From the NCBI RefSeq assembly GCF_000524195.1, contig NW_020170389.1:1163983-1227982 (forward strand): a stretch of DNA of 64,000 nt, in the 5' to 3' direction. Made by a program: the position numbers and the translations under genes. Under the pieces are notes generated by a model. That model did no database searches. It was not told the origin of the DNA and was given only the letters and a program-made list of their open reading frames with translations. This DNA comes from Echinococcus granulosus (taxonomy: Eukaryota > Platyhelminthes > Cestoda > Cyclophyllidea > Taeniidae). Positions 37,259 to 49,148 of this stretch are shown here, one piece after another. Numbering within the stretch: position 1 is the stretch's first letter; each line of letters starts with the position of its first letter.

Positions 37259-40200
37259 ATGGTTTCGGAACTCGGTCTTATCTATTCGGCAGGCAGACAT
37301 TGGACCGGCTCTATGATTGAATTGGGCTATGGACACCGTGAATCAACTTTCAAAACAACTCGTAACTGGATGGCATCAGTAGACGAATCTACCTTTTCAT
37401 GCTTGGCTCGTCGCAGGGAGGATAATGGAGATACTCAACGAGAACTAATCACCAGCGGGTTGATTCTCGAGCAATTTCTTGAAGCCACCTCCAATTCAAG
37501 CACCTCCTGCGGTGACGTTCCTGATGGCTCGGCCAGTAGATGTGTCTTACCCTCCTCCATTGCGCGTTACCTGCTAGAGATAATCAAGGAGAAAGCGGGT
37601 TTTCGGCACTCCCTCACAAGCCTCCTGCCTACAGAGATACAAGAGTCCACTCAATGCTACGTTGGATACGAATTTCGTCATCGAAAAGTGCGCTGTCGCA
37701 GCTGTGAGCCACAGAGCAAGGGCCCTCAGCTGGGAAATCCCACTCTCTCCTCTTTTCTGTTTGAACGTCTCATAATGAGTCGGCAGGAGCAACAGCGATG
37801 CCCCATTTCCCCACCGCGAAAACGCCTTTCGCTATCAGACTCAGAAATATGCTACGCAAAAGACTTAGCAGGATCCACAGAGCACGAGCCTGTGAATTGC
37901 AATAATACCAAATCATCCCAAAAAAGTTCAGTTGAGAGCTCTTTGAAGACTGTTGAAGTGGCTGCTTCTCCAGAAGAACCGAAAACTACTCCAGTTTTCG
38001 TTGCAAAGGAGGAGATAACGGGGACAGAGGAGGTAGTCAATGAAGCTACTTCGTTAGACTCCCCACCAGTTTCAAAGGAATCAGAGGCAACTTTGTTTGA
38101 GGCTCTGCCAACGGAAGTTCCAAAGACCTCCAAAAAAAAGACCGTGAGATTTGCAGATGATATCGGTGATGCACTGTTCCAGGAAAGAGTGATCATAGAC
38201 ACAGCTCTTCCGCCAACCCTGCATCTAGAACGGCCATTCTGTAGGTTATGTTTCGACTATTATTTGCTTAATTAATAATCATGAACTTTTGATATACAGA
38301 TTGGACATGTCTCACTTCAAACATAAGCCAAAACCAGTCGAGTGCTGTTTGACATCTTTTTCAAGCATGAAGAAAATTATGAGCAAACATTCCATTCAAG
38401 ATTGTTGCACATGATCAGCAATCGTTAGAGCGAGACACGTGGCATTGCTGCGTAAAGAGGTCAACTTCTACTTGCTGAACAGTGGTTCGGCTTTTCGAAG
38501 CAGACTAGAGCCCGATTTAGCTTGGTTACGGTGATAAATTACTTGGACAACCACAATTTCATCAAAGTGCCAACCATTCACCCATGTATTTTTCCAAACC
38601 CAAAACTGATCTCTCGTGGCATGACTTTTTACATGGACCAAATGCGTGTTTTTTAAAAGAAAGTAGGCAAAGTGGGTTCGTAGATTTGGATGGATTGTTG
38701 GTTGTATCAAATACTAGCTAGTGCTGTAATTAAATGCGGATGCTTTGCAGCAAAATTTATCTAAAGACGTAGTATCTCACTCGCAAATTCTTTATGGAAA
38801 GGCTATTCAGTTTTAGATGAGGTGCCTTTCCATTTTTTGCTAATTTTTCATCACGTTGACAATGGGTGTTTGGTTGGAGTTCAGAACAAGTCTCTTCCAT
38901 GAAACGATAGAAAAGTGAGAAAATGTTTTTAGAGAAGCGGCACATGAAGACAACTCAACGGCTCTAAGACGTTACTGCCTTAAAAGGTGGTTAAAAACGC
39001 CACCCAAATGATAAGATTTGCATATAGAAATGCCGCTGCAGATGCACGCTTTAATTCTTTATGAAAAACCACCACATAAATTCACTTAATCTCGTCTTTT
39101 GGTTACGATTTTTTGTTTTCTTTAATTATTATCAAAGATTGTAATTGCAAACTTTCGTGAATACGGTCTTTAAGTATTCTCATACATGTTCAACGGGAAA
39201 CCTAAAGGCCGAAATAAGTGGCCAGCCGTCAAAAAATTCTGAATAATAGATAGTGTCTGGGGGATTTATTGATAGTAATGTCGGAAAGGAGATATAATTG
39301 AATACGAAGCGCTTTGGATGTCAACTGCTTACATTGGAATTTGTTCTCATTTTCATTGTTAATGAATTAGTTTTAAATGCATAAATAAAAAAATTACCGA
39401 AATCCAAATTTTAGCATTTGACGATGATTTTCGGGATATGGGCGATCTAGACGATTCTTTGCGGGGAGTTGTAAGACCTGTATTCAAAGCGTTGGGTCCG
39501 AAGCATAACAGCCTGCCAGACATCATGAAAGTTCCTCCACCACTCCCGAAGCTTCACCACTCTAACAGCTCTAGTGGAACTCTCACTCTCAGCGCTCTAA
39601 AGTCCCCACCCAGTCTAACCTCACCAACCAACGGTGCTGCCAATTGGCGTCTCACGTTTGCTCAACCTGCTGCCCAGTATTTGGCCTTTCGTCAGCGCCT
39701 AGAATCCAACTACGTGTCTCTTGAAAATGTCTCCATGGCAAACCAAAAGGGTGGCAACGACAACCTCTACCTCTACGGTACTATCAAGGTGAAGAATATC
39801 ACTTTTGAGAAACACGTCAAACTTCGTGTCACTTTCGATCGGTGGGCTAGTTACAAGGATTACCCAGCTGTTCACAATGCTCAACTTTCTGGCAGCAGTG
39901 GCAACCCTCCCTATGACACATTTATGTTCAACTTCAGTATTGAGGTTTCCAAAATGCCTGAACCTCGGGAGCTTCAATTCGCGGTTTGCTTCCAGGCCGG
40001 ACCGAACGGAAGTAATGGAGAGTATTGGGATAACAATGACGGCTGCAATTACGTGGTGGTGGAGGAGGCCGTTCTGATGCCGTCGCAGCTACTGGGAAAT
40101 GAGGAGTTTTTTCGCAACCGCCCATCGAGGGGTACGGGGGAGAGCCCTATGCGGACTGCGGTGGGTGGTACTGAACGCTCTCCTTTCTACTCCAGTCCGC

Positions 40201-40307
40201 CTGTCACCGTCTACACACAGGACTACCGGCCAAACTTCAATGACTTCTCCTCCCTCACATGCTACTCATCTTGGCAACACTACGCCTCCGAGTCAATGTA
40301 CTACTAG
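37259..40307 (+). CDS. glycogen-targeting regulatory subunit of protein phosphatase 1 (PPP1R3 family)
   Basis: This protein would bring PP1 catalytic subunit to glycogen and glycogen synthase in the cytoplasm, promoting glycogen synthesis. Two exons join in phase 1: 37259-38240 (donor GTAGGT) and 39415-40307 (acceptor AAATTTTAG), giving 624 residues. The PP1-docking motif KTVRF lies at residues 294-298, within KKKTVRFADD. The CBM21 domain spans about 408-545, with FAQPAAQYLAFRQRLES, GTIKVKNITFEKHVKLRVTF and the glycogen/synthase-binding EYWDNNDGCNY at 530-540. Vertebrate PPP1R3B-D are about 280-320 residues. Here roughly 290 residues of Ser/Glu-rich sequence precede the RVxF motif. An in-frame TAG sits directly before the ATG and reads as ...AAATTAG|ATG, so a splice acceptor may lie at the start codon. 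Confidence 0.9.
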
Positions 40308-40420
40308 AAACCAGTGGAGTTGTCCCAAACGAATCTCGTCTTTTTCCACCCTCTCTCCTCCATCTAATTTTTTTCGTTCGTTCGCGCTGAAGCGCTGTCT
40401 TTCATTCATTTGCTAATCCC

Positions 40421-40426
40421 AATAAA
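40421..40426 (+). terminator. AATAAA poly(A) signal of the PPP1R3-family gene
   Basis: AATAAA lies 114 nt after the TAG stop at 40305-40307, in a short pyrimidine-rich 3' UTR. Confidence 0.7.
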
Positions 40427-43400
40427 CTCTTACCGACTTCGTTCCCACTCATCCTCTGAAAAGTAACACAAAGAAGAAGCCGGTTTTGTATGCTGTATTT
40501 TAGGAGCTTCAAAAGAACCATCGCCATGTGTCAAAAATCTCGCCCCCCTCTCTCCATTTGACGGCGTTGGCGCGAATCGTGGCTACGTAACAGGGAGAAG
40601 GATGAGAGGTGGGATAGGGAGGGAGTACGTGATGCCGCCCTCTTGCAAATAAGCGCATACACTTTTACACCTTCGCAGCGTAACGCACACCCATCACCTA
40701 CTGACAAATACGGACACACACCCGATCAAGCACGTACACATATTTTTATAATTCATCATGTAGAGTTTTTACTCAGCTCCACACGCACACCCACAAAGGT
40801 ACACACACAGTTGTATACGGACCGCAAAAATTTCCCCTTTCTGCCACCCCGTCTGCCAGTCACACATACACACAATCCACATGATTTTTTCATGCTTACT
40901 AATTTCAAAACCATGAGTCTACTTTTGAGACGAAATACAATGTAATCTTTGCTATAGGCGGCAGTGTTTCCTCTACTTTGTAGTCTCGGTGGCTGTTGAC
41001 TAAATCAGAGAGGAAACAATGCATAAAAACAGCCACACCAAATTCGTTTGTGGCTAAACAGTGGGAATACGTGTAGTTAGTGGAAAGCTGTGATGGCAGG
41101 GAGATGCGAATACCTTGCTGCTTCTTTGGGAATAGCATGTGGTCGATTCCTAGAAAGTCTTGCTGCGTATGTTGACGATTGATAGTGTTTATCAGATTCC
41201 AAACACTTTAACAAACGAGGCAAATTTATTAGGAATCATACAAATCTCAAATCAGGAATGGTTTTATCGGTCTATTCAACTGAGCTTAATTATTCAATTG
41301 ACAAAAGGGTGGACTGTATATGCCTAATCCCTCATTCATATTACCATAACCTCGAAAATGAATTTAGATACTCTAGCATTTCGCTGTTTCCTCTGCTGTA
41401 AAAACATTTAAACTCCATCTGAAGCTACTTTTATTTTTTTGCGCTTTACTATGACTAAGAAATAATGCGACTGCCGATGCAATTGTCTAGCGTATTTTTA
41501 TAAGATACAATAATTATGTTTGTTGCTAATGCGGCAGGTATTTCGAGTGTCAACAACAGAACACTGGCTAACATCAACAAATACTCTTTGCCTTAAATAT
41601 CACGAGGGGAATATTACTCTCAGCTCAGTAAATACTAACCCCCAAAGTTTTGAAATTGGCCTATTCCAAGGCTGAGTGAAGAAGAGGGAATCACTCAGTG
41701 TTACGCTGCGAAAAGCTGAGATCTTTTCTAACGTAGAGGGGGGACTTTATAGCATACGAGGCCTACACTCATCCGCTCTAACGCTCACGTTAGAGTAAAA
41801 TTATTTGGAGATTTATACATTTGAAGACTCGGCTGTAAGATCAACTCCGAACTTGTCGGTTATAAGTATTTGTATCCATCAGTATTGGCGATATTTATCT
41901 AGCCTTTGTCTCTTCATTAAAGTTTTACAAGAAACAAAACTCGTAATCATAAACTATGATTATTACTACTTTATAGCTATGATATTCGTCAACCACGCGA
42001 TTTCATCAGTTCATTTAAACCCAAACCGTGAGTCAGTTGTTGGTTGTTAATTGCAGTTATGCATACGAACGGACACAGTATACATCCGTTTATTTCATCA
42101 TTTTTGTCCTGCTAGGTTTATGCAGGTACCAGTTGGAATGAACAAAAATTGGCAGTTATATTTGTGACCTCGATGTTCTGTTATATCCTCGCATGGTTTT
42201 GAATACAGCCTAGTTATTAGTTCCGTTATAAAATCTAAATGCGTTATTTCTTCATGTTACTAAATTCGAGTGTAACTTTAATGAATTGAGTAGCTTCGGC
42301 GAATCAGCTTCATAAAGGATAAGCCATTCTGCTTAAGCGAAGGATGATCCATTCGGACTTTAACGATTTTCATGAACTCCGCTCCTAGATGGAATACCTT
42401 CTGCATCAATTTACGCTATTAATAACTAATAAATGAGGAATGATATTCCATTGTTTTAACATAAAAATTTGAAGAAGTTGTGTAATTAAGTGCAAATATT
42501 GATTTTGTTTCTGTCGAATAAAAGTAAGTAATTTGCCCCCATCTTATTTTGTCATCTATTGAACAGAACTGCATTGCACACAAAATTGGCATTATTTCCA
42601 ATCAAGAGGGAGAATAGTATACTTCAAGGAAAACGTACTTATAAACTACTCCTGGCAAAAGCATCATACACGATAGAAAGTGACCTTTAATCAAGACTAC
42701 ATCTCCTTAAGGTTTAGAAATTTTCCAAGTCTTGCTTTTGTGCACGAACCTTAATCTTGCCAAAGACTTCTATTTGCTGTGCAGAGCACCCACACCTCAC
42801 GGCATTGATAAGCTTAACTGGGCTTGAAACAAATAAACATGCCTGACCCATGAGGTAAAGTCACGAGGATTGCATTCAAGTATGGATCAGGCCGATCCTA
42901 TGCCTCATCACTGACACTAGATATTCTTCACGTGGTGAAAATAAACACTCACTTCACTTTAGTCTTTGAATTTTACTTATCATTCATTATTTCTAACGGT
43001 TGATTTTGCATTTTATGGAAAAAGGGAAGCCCATGAAAATTTGACATTTACTTCAATTGCAGAGGTTATCTTTTAAAATACTGTAAACAACCCTCTTGGT
43101 ATTTGAAGTTCCTTGCAACTAATTAAGCCATCAGCTGTTAAATTTTTTACTAATTAGTCTTAAATGCCAATTATGATACCGTTTCTGATATACTTGGGCC
43201 ACTCAGCAGATTTACAGTAAAGCTGTCAAGACATTTTCCTCGTGCTCATATTCACCTGGCATCGTTCCTTGGTTCCATATCAAGGTCCGGAGTCGATTTG
43301 TACCAAACAAGAAAATTGGTTAAGAATTCCATGGAGGCTGCAAGAAATGCTTTGTTTGGATAAAATTGGTTCAGATAATTCGGTTTATGAACTCCATCAA

Positions 43401-43728
43401 CAGGGCCACAAACTGGTGCTTTTTAGAAAACCCTAAACCAATTTGGATTTTTAAGTGAAGGTGAGGAGGACAAGACACTTGAATTTAACATTATTATAGA
43501 CAGTCTTTTTATTCAGTTTTTATTTAAAAATAGATAAAATATTAGAAGCACAGCAAAAAGAAAGTATACTGATTAAACACAGGTGTAGGTAAATCAGTCC
43601 TTTTAACCATAAAAAGGGAATGAAGTGATGACCTCACTAATCTTATCGTAAAAGTGACCCAGTTGAACTGTACTACAAATCAAAGTTAATAACCACTTAA
43701 AAGATTTATTGTTTGTGTAACACCCGCG

Positions 43729-43894
43729 TTTGGCAACAGGCCACTCAGGGTTCCTCTATTGTGTCCTTGGCTGGGGGCCTGGCCTCCGGGGTGTGCCATT
43801 AGCTCCCAAGCCCTTCTGTAGGTTGGCAATACATATCCTGCCCAAGAGTTATACTTTCTTTTTTCTTTGGAAAAGTCTCGATGCGCTACAATAT
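43729..43894 (+). repeat. dispersed repeat family, near full-length copy
   Basis: Blocks in order: TTTGGCAACAGGCCACTCAG, TGGGGGCCTGGCCTCCGGGG, TGTGCCATTAGCTCCCAAGC, CCTTCTGTAGGTTGGCAATA, CATATCCTGCCCAAGAGTTA, TACTTTC, AAAAGTCTCGATGCGCTACA. It is the best plus-strand match to the consensus that I infer from the other copies. Confidence 0.7.
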
Positions 43895-44740
43895 AACAAA
43901 TATATGTGCATAACTTTAATACTTCATAGCATTTTCGTCACAATTTCATCAGGTTCTTGGGAGCTGAAATTCCCGCTATTTCGTGCTGATCCAGAAAACG
44001 ATTTATTAGTTTATCTGTGAACTAACTAAAATACGGAAAATACATGTACAGCGCGGATTTTTTGGGAACAGATTTTCTCCTGTAGATATTTTCCGGAAAA
44101 AGACTACCTTAGCATAAATCGTGAAAACAAAACAAAAAGTTAGTAAAATATGGGTAAAATAGCATTTTGGAGGTTTTAATGAATGTCTTTAACAATTACA
44201 GAATTCTGATGTATTCGTGCCTACGGAGCACGTCATTAACCTGTAATTTGAAATGAAGTCATTACTTACTTTTGTAGTGGGGTTGCAGGATGCTGCTCAA
44301 AAATGCAATTATTTGGAGACAACCGCTGTGTGAAATGCGTTGGTAAACATTTATACACCACCTCTCTCAAAGATTCGCCTCTGGTATCTACATGACAGCC
44401 GAGAGCACGATTCATCGTTGATATAAGGCCCTGAGGTGGCACAAATTTTTTGCCAAATTATCCCAACGTAAAGCTGGATATTCCTTAAAACTTTTTATGC
44501 CTATGGAAAGGCAATGCATCATGAAATCATGGTTTCTACGTAGCACATTTAGAAGCCACTAAGTATATTGAGCGGGCCACCTACATCTCATCAACACTCC
44601 TGAGCTTCACTACCGTAAAACATTTGCAGTCATCGCCAGCAGCTGGATTTGAACTACGGTTGGGACCTTTGGTCAAAGGAACTACGAACTGGCTCGCCAA
44701 TGTTTGCTTCTATTCCCCTTTGAGATATTAAATAATTTGA

Positions 44741-44992
44741 AATCGGTGACTGTTACCTTTTGCATCCAAAATCGGCTCAGGACACCAGTCCTATGTAGAA
44801 CGTCCAGAACTTGCAAATTGGGGTCAAAAGTACCGTATTCGGTTTCGTCCTGCCAAGTATGATCCCGGAAGTCATGTCAGAAGTAACCCATCAGTTTGAT
44901 AAACCTTACAATGGGCACAAATCAAAGAAGCCATTAACATTCCAAACCGCCTTTAAAATTGATGGCGCAACTCGCAAATTTTGGAACCAGGT
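44741..44992 (+). CDS. orphan exon candidate
   Basis: A segment ending at a perfect donor (AACCAG|GTAAGTG, junction at 44992/44993) is open in two overlapping plus-strand frames. One frame, to about 44900, contains GSGHQSYVERPELANWGQKY. The other, from about 44811 through the donor, contains PLTFQTAFKIDGATRKFWNQ. Neither matches a family I recognise. No partner exon was found. It could be a decayed exon, part of a mobile element, or chance. Confidence 0.2.
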
Positions 44993-47900
44993 AAGTGAAG
45001 CAGAGTATTTTAAAGATGCTTTCAAATGTGGGTATTGGATTTGCATTCTGTTTTATATTGTTGGAAAAGTGAACGGTAAAACCCGATTTGTCAACTAAAT
45101 TGATTATTTTCTGAAAAGTGAAAAGGCTCCAGTATTTTGGCTATGCAGGTGCAGACAAATGGGACACGAATTCCGGTCCAATAATCTGGGCTTCTTTGGT
45201 ACAAAAGCGTTCATTAAAAACTTTTCAGAATAATCAAATATTATACTGACTGAAGAGTCTTGTGGGATGAAGATTTGAAAAAATTAATTGTTTCCATCCA
45301 TCCCAGTGGCCACTGTCTCGGCTCCCGAACTTTAAAGTAGCATGTGCCATTCTCTGGGAGGAATGGGCGGTGTGTGTCTAGTCAAAGGACCCGCCTATCA
45401 CGCGCCTTAGCTCGTATGCATATGCATACACACTGTTTGGCATTATTATCGCGCAAACACCATCAGAATTATCACTGTCACAGCATTATCACTGCCCTCC
45501 GACAGAAGGAGTAGAACCCCTGGACTGAGTTGATTACAACCATGCATACACATTCACGAGTACATTCTGTTTGGTGTGCTTCATTTAATATGGAACAATT
45601 CGTGGTCTGCTTTTGAAAAGATGCCCTGATATGCGAATAAAGAGCTTGAACTACGGGATTAATTAATTGCAGCTTACTAAGGAGAAACGAAAGCTTTTGG
45701 TACACTTCAATATTTGTGTCTCTAATATTTAAAACTTCCGGGTTGTCAAAATAATTTTATTTTCTTAAAAATTTTGTCAGGAGACCATCACCGTTAAGGG
45801 AATTAGACCACTCTATCAAAACACGAAGCCCATAAAGTTAAACGTTAACCTAAATAAACTACGTCCGAGATCTGCCTTTACCGCGCGAGTGTGTAAATCA
45901 GTGTTGAGTTTACGCAAACTATCTGTCAACCTGGGTCTCCGGATTTTTGAGCGATGTTGGCATCTGACACATCAGATTATGCCTGTATGTTGCCTTTCTC
46001 TAAGCTGCGTAACGGAATGAAGGTAGGAAAAGCTTTAGAAGCGACTGATGAATGATGAGCGTGGTGCAACAATTAGACGACGAGGGAACGAAGGGACTTA
46101 GAACAGCTTAGATGTCTGTCAACAGCCTGCTGAGATCCTTGCCCAAATGGAATTTGCTCCATGCCACTACTCTACAATTTTGTGATAGTCTAGTACGTTT
46201 AACTCCTCCGTGACCTGAGTCGTAAATAAGTGGGGTCCCACTTTGCCTGAGACCACGTACCAGATAAATGTGACATTGTTAACTAGTAGGAAACGAGTCT
46301 GATTCGAAAACAAAAAAACAAGTAAAACATTTACCTCGATTATTGCAATGATGGATCACCTCTGCGACCCTTGTAGCGAACGTGGTTATAAACATGTATA
46401 GAAATATGACGCAAATAATGTGGCGTTCTCACGGATTTGTGTGTTTCTACCAAAGCTAAATGGAAAAAAACCAGGTCCCAAACAATCTCAAACGCTCTTT
46501 AAATGATTTAGACAGGTATTACAAAGCTCTTTGTATCAATTTTGCTATTCTTTTCGGCTATTTAAGATGATGAAAGTAGAGTCAAAGGGAGTGGTCAAAA
46601 TCATGACTAATTGTAGTACTTGTGACACATACTTTACAGCATAAAGTTTGCCGTCTATTGAAATAAAATGTAGCATCACTCTTCAAAATATTAAACATAT
46701 GCAGATGACCAAGTAAAAATGGACACTGACCTTGGCAGACATTTCCAAACGGTAGAAGAGGACTAAAGAGTCTATTTGCAGTTTGTGAAGAGGGTGACAT
46801 ACTAAGGAATTCAAAATACCAAAATCACGTTGCTACTTTATTCCTGTTTCGATTGTTCATAATTCCGCACTTGTATTGGAAGCTTCGCGCATTTTTGACC
46901 TGCATTGGAACGGGCTCTCGGCATGACCGAGCAACGTGATTATATGCTATTACACTTCATAAATATTTTTCATGCACTACTGGGTAGGGCGTAGTGTGGT
47001 TAAACACTCGGATCACGTGCCATGTTGGTTGGGTGTGTTTGGTTCGAAAAAAACTGCCAAATTTTTTCCCTTCCCGCCTCATCACGTTTTTTTTGTATTC
47101 CTATCTTCGTCCTTTGTCCGATCTGGGGCACCACAACAGTTATCATTTTCACAACTTATAAACATCGCCAAGACAGAATAAGGCCTAACTGCAAAATCTG
47201 ACACGGAATTCACGTCCAGCATTTTTATTGCCTATTTGAGACTCGTCAAACGACTTTTGCTTTGAACATGTCCTGTGGAGAATGCTCACTTAGTTGAGTG
47301 AGTTAGACCTGCCAAGGGGTATTAATTTTTTCAGACATGAAGCTCAAATTTCGAAAAGAATTTTCCTTCTAATACATTTGCTCACTAGTATCAAAAACGG
47401 ACAAATATTCTCAACATTGTACCTACTAAAGTTTCTTAACCCAGTACAATAGCACTAGAACTTTGTACAGACTGTTTCAATTGTTTCATTTTTCGGATTT
47501 CTAGGCAAGAAGTCTCGTTTACTCGTAACAGGACCATTTCAACTCATCTTGATATCTCTTTCAGTGACGTATTTTTGTCAAAGTTTTAAAAAAATAATAT
47601 GGTCTAGAAATAGCTTGGATGCTTCTCCCATTCACTTAAAATAAATTCCAACTGAACAAAAAATTGCTTGAAAGTGAGTATAATTAAAGTAGGTGGCCAG
47701 TATCACGGTTTAAGGAACAATATCATGACTAGAAATATCCCACAGTATCCATTTTTAATGCAAAATTGATTTAGTTACATTTTTCCAGGTTAAAGTTACC
47801 TTAATATCTAGGAGAGAAATCAAACTGATGAGTTTCACGAGGAAACGCCTGGCATTTGTTTTACCTATTATACTTTTTTATAGGGCGAGGGATGTGTTAG

Positions 47901-48989
47901 AATCTGTTGCCTGAAATCGGCAAACGAGTGGTGGTGATTGGAGCATGTAATGTGTCTCGCAGTTGGTGAGCCTTTTTTGCGAAAGCGCATTCACGTTTAG
48001 CTAGCTTGCATCGGTTCCACCGGGTTGAGCGCTAGCTAGTGTCTATTTTTACTTCATTGGGTTAAAACTTGGGCTGGCTACTGTCCAGAGGCTTGATAAA
48101 TCACCATCCTTCAATCACCAAGATACACCGACGACGAAACGCAAAACTTAAAGCAAACCTCATAATGCTAAATAATTGGAAAGGGGATAGTCAATACAGT
48201 TTTCTGAGTGTGGTCTTGTCTAATGGACCAAGAGCAAGACGTTTCTCCACCGCAAACTAAGGTAAACTATTGGAGGAATGTTGATGCTGACCAATAATAA
48301 CATGTTGATTATTTATGGCCGAGGCCGCGACATTATACACTACACTCGCAAATATTGCAGTTATAGACTACAATTCGTGGTCATTTGTCAAAGAAGGAAA
48401 ATTATAAAACAAAATGTATTTGGAGCAGGTGACCATGATGTCGTAATCACAGTCCTATGACTTGTACTGGTTGGTGTACTTTAACCTTTACTAATGAACA
48501 ATCCTATTGATGCATGCTTCGGAGATCTCCAGCAAAAGAAGAAATAACGGAATTCCTACACGGAATTTCGGCTTTTTTTCTTTCACAATTAACCTCTCCC
48601 CGATTTCGCACTTCAAAGGCTCCCATTTGCTCAGTGGTATAGGATTAGCCTAGTGTTGCGCCATTGGAGTGCCCCGAACCCCGAGAGAGATCAGGATTTT
48701 AAACATGGATAGCGCGGAGACTAACCGGGGTTCTGCAAGAGCAAAGTAAAAGATCTTGGCAAATATAACTGTTTTACACGCAACACCTCATCATGAACGA
48801 AATAAGTAACGAGTAAATAAGCTTACCTTCTAAATATCTGTCACAAGTGTAGGAACACATTTTCTTAGTCAGCTAGTAGACTAAACTGTCAAATCCTGTT
48901 TCTATTAAAGGGCATTTTTCGTACTAAAATGTATTTTCTGAGAATTCTGCATAAAATATATGCAATCCGTTAACTGTTTGTCTAACTAG

Positions 48990-49148
48990 GTTTCAGTAAC
49001 GGGCCACTTAATGGCTCTGCCACCGTACCTAGGCTGGGCTGCCTGGCCACCGGCTCATTCCAGTAGTCCAATCCCTTCTGCATGTCGACAATGCATATTC
49101 TACATATTCTTTCGTTTTCAGGGAAGTCTCGAGGAGCTATAATATGGC
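48990..49148 (+). repeat. dispersed repeat family, copy
   Basis: Blocks in order: TTTCAGTAACGGGCCACTTA, GGCTCTGCCACCGTACCTAG, GGCTGCCTGGCCACCGGCTC, CCAGTAGTCCAATCCCTTCT, GCATGTCGACAATGCATATT, CTTTCGTTTTCAGGGAAGTC and TCGAGGAGCTATAATATGGC. It preserves the right end well. Confidence 0.7.

Noticed and set aside
44630..44720. B-box-like GGATTTGAAC, possible SINE
   Set aside because: Only one short match; no second copy in the window and no A box at the expected distance.
48620..48700. tRNA-like or SINE head (TTGCTCAGTGGTATAGG)
   Set aside because: It resembles a tRNA A box, but no matching B box or cloverleaf can be built downstream.
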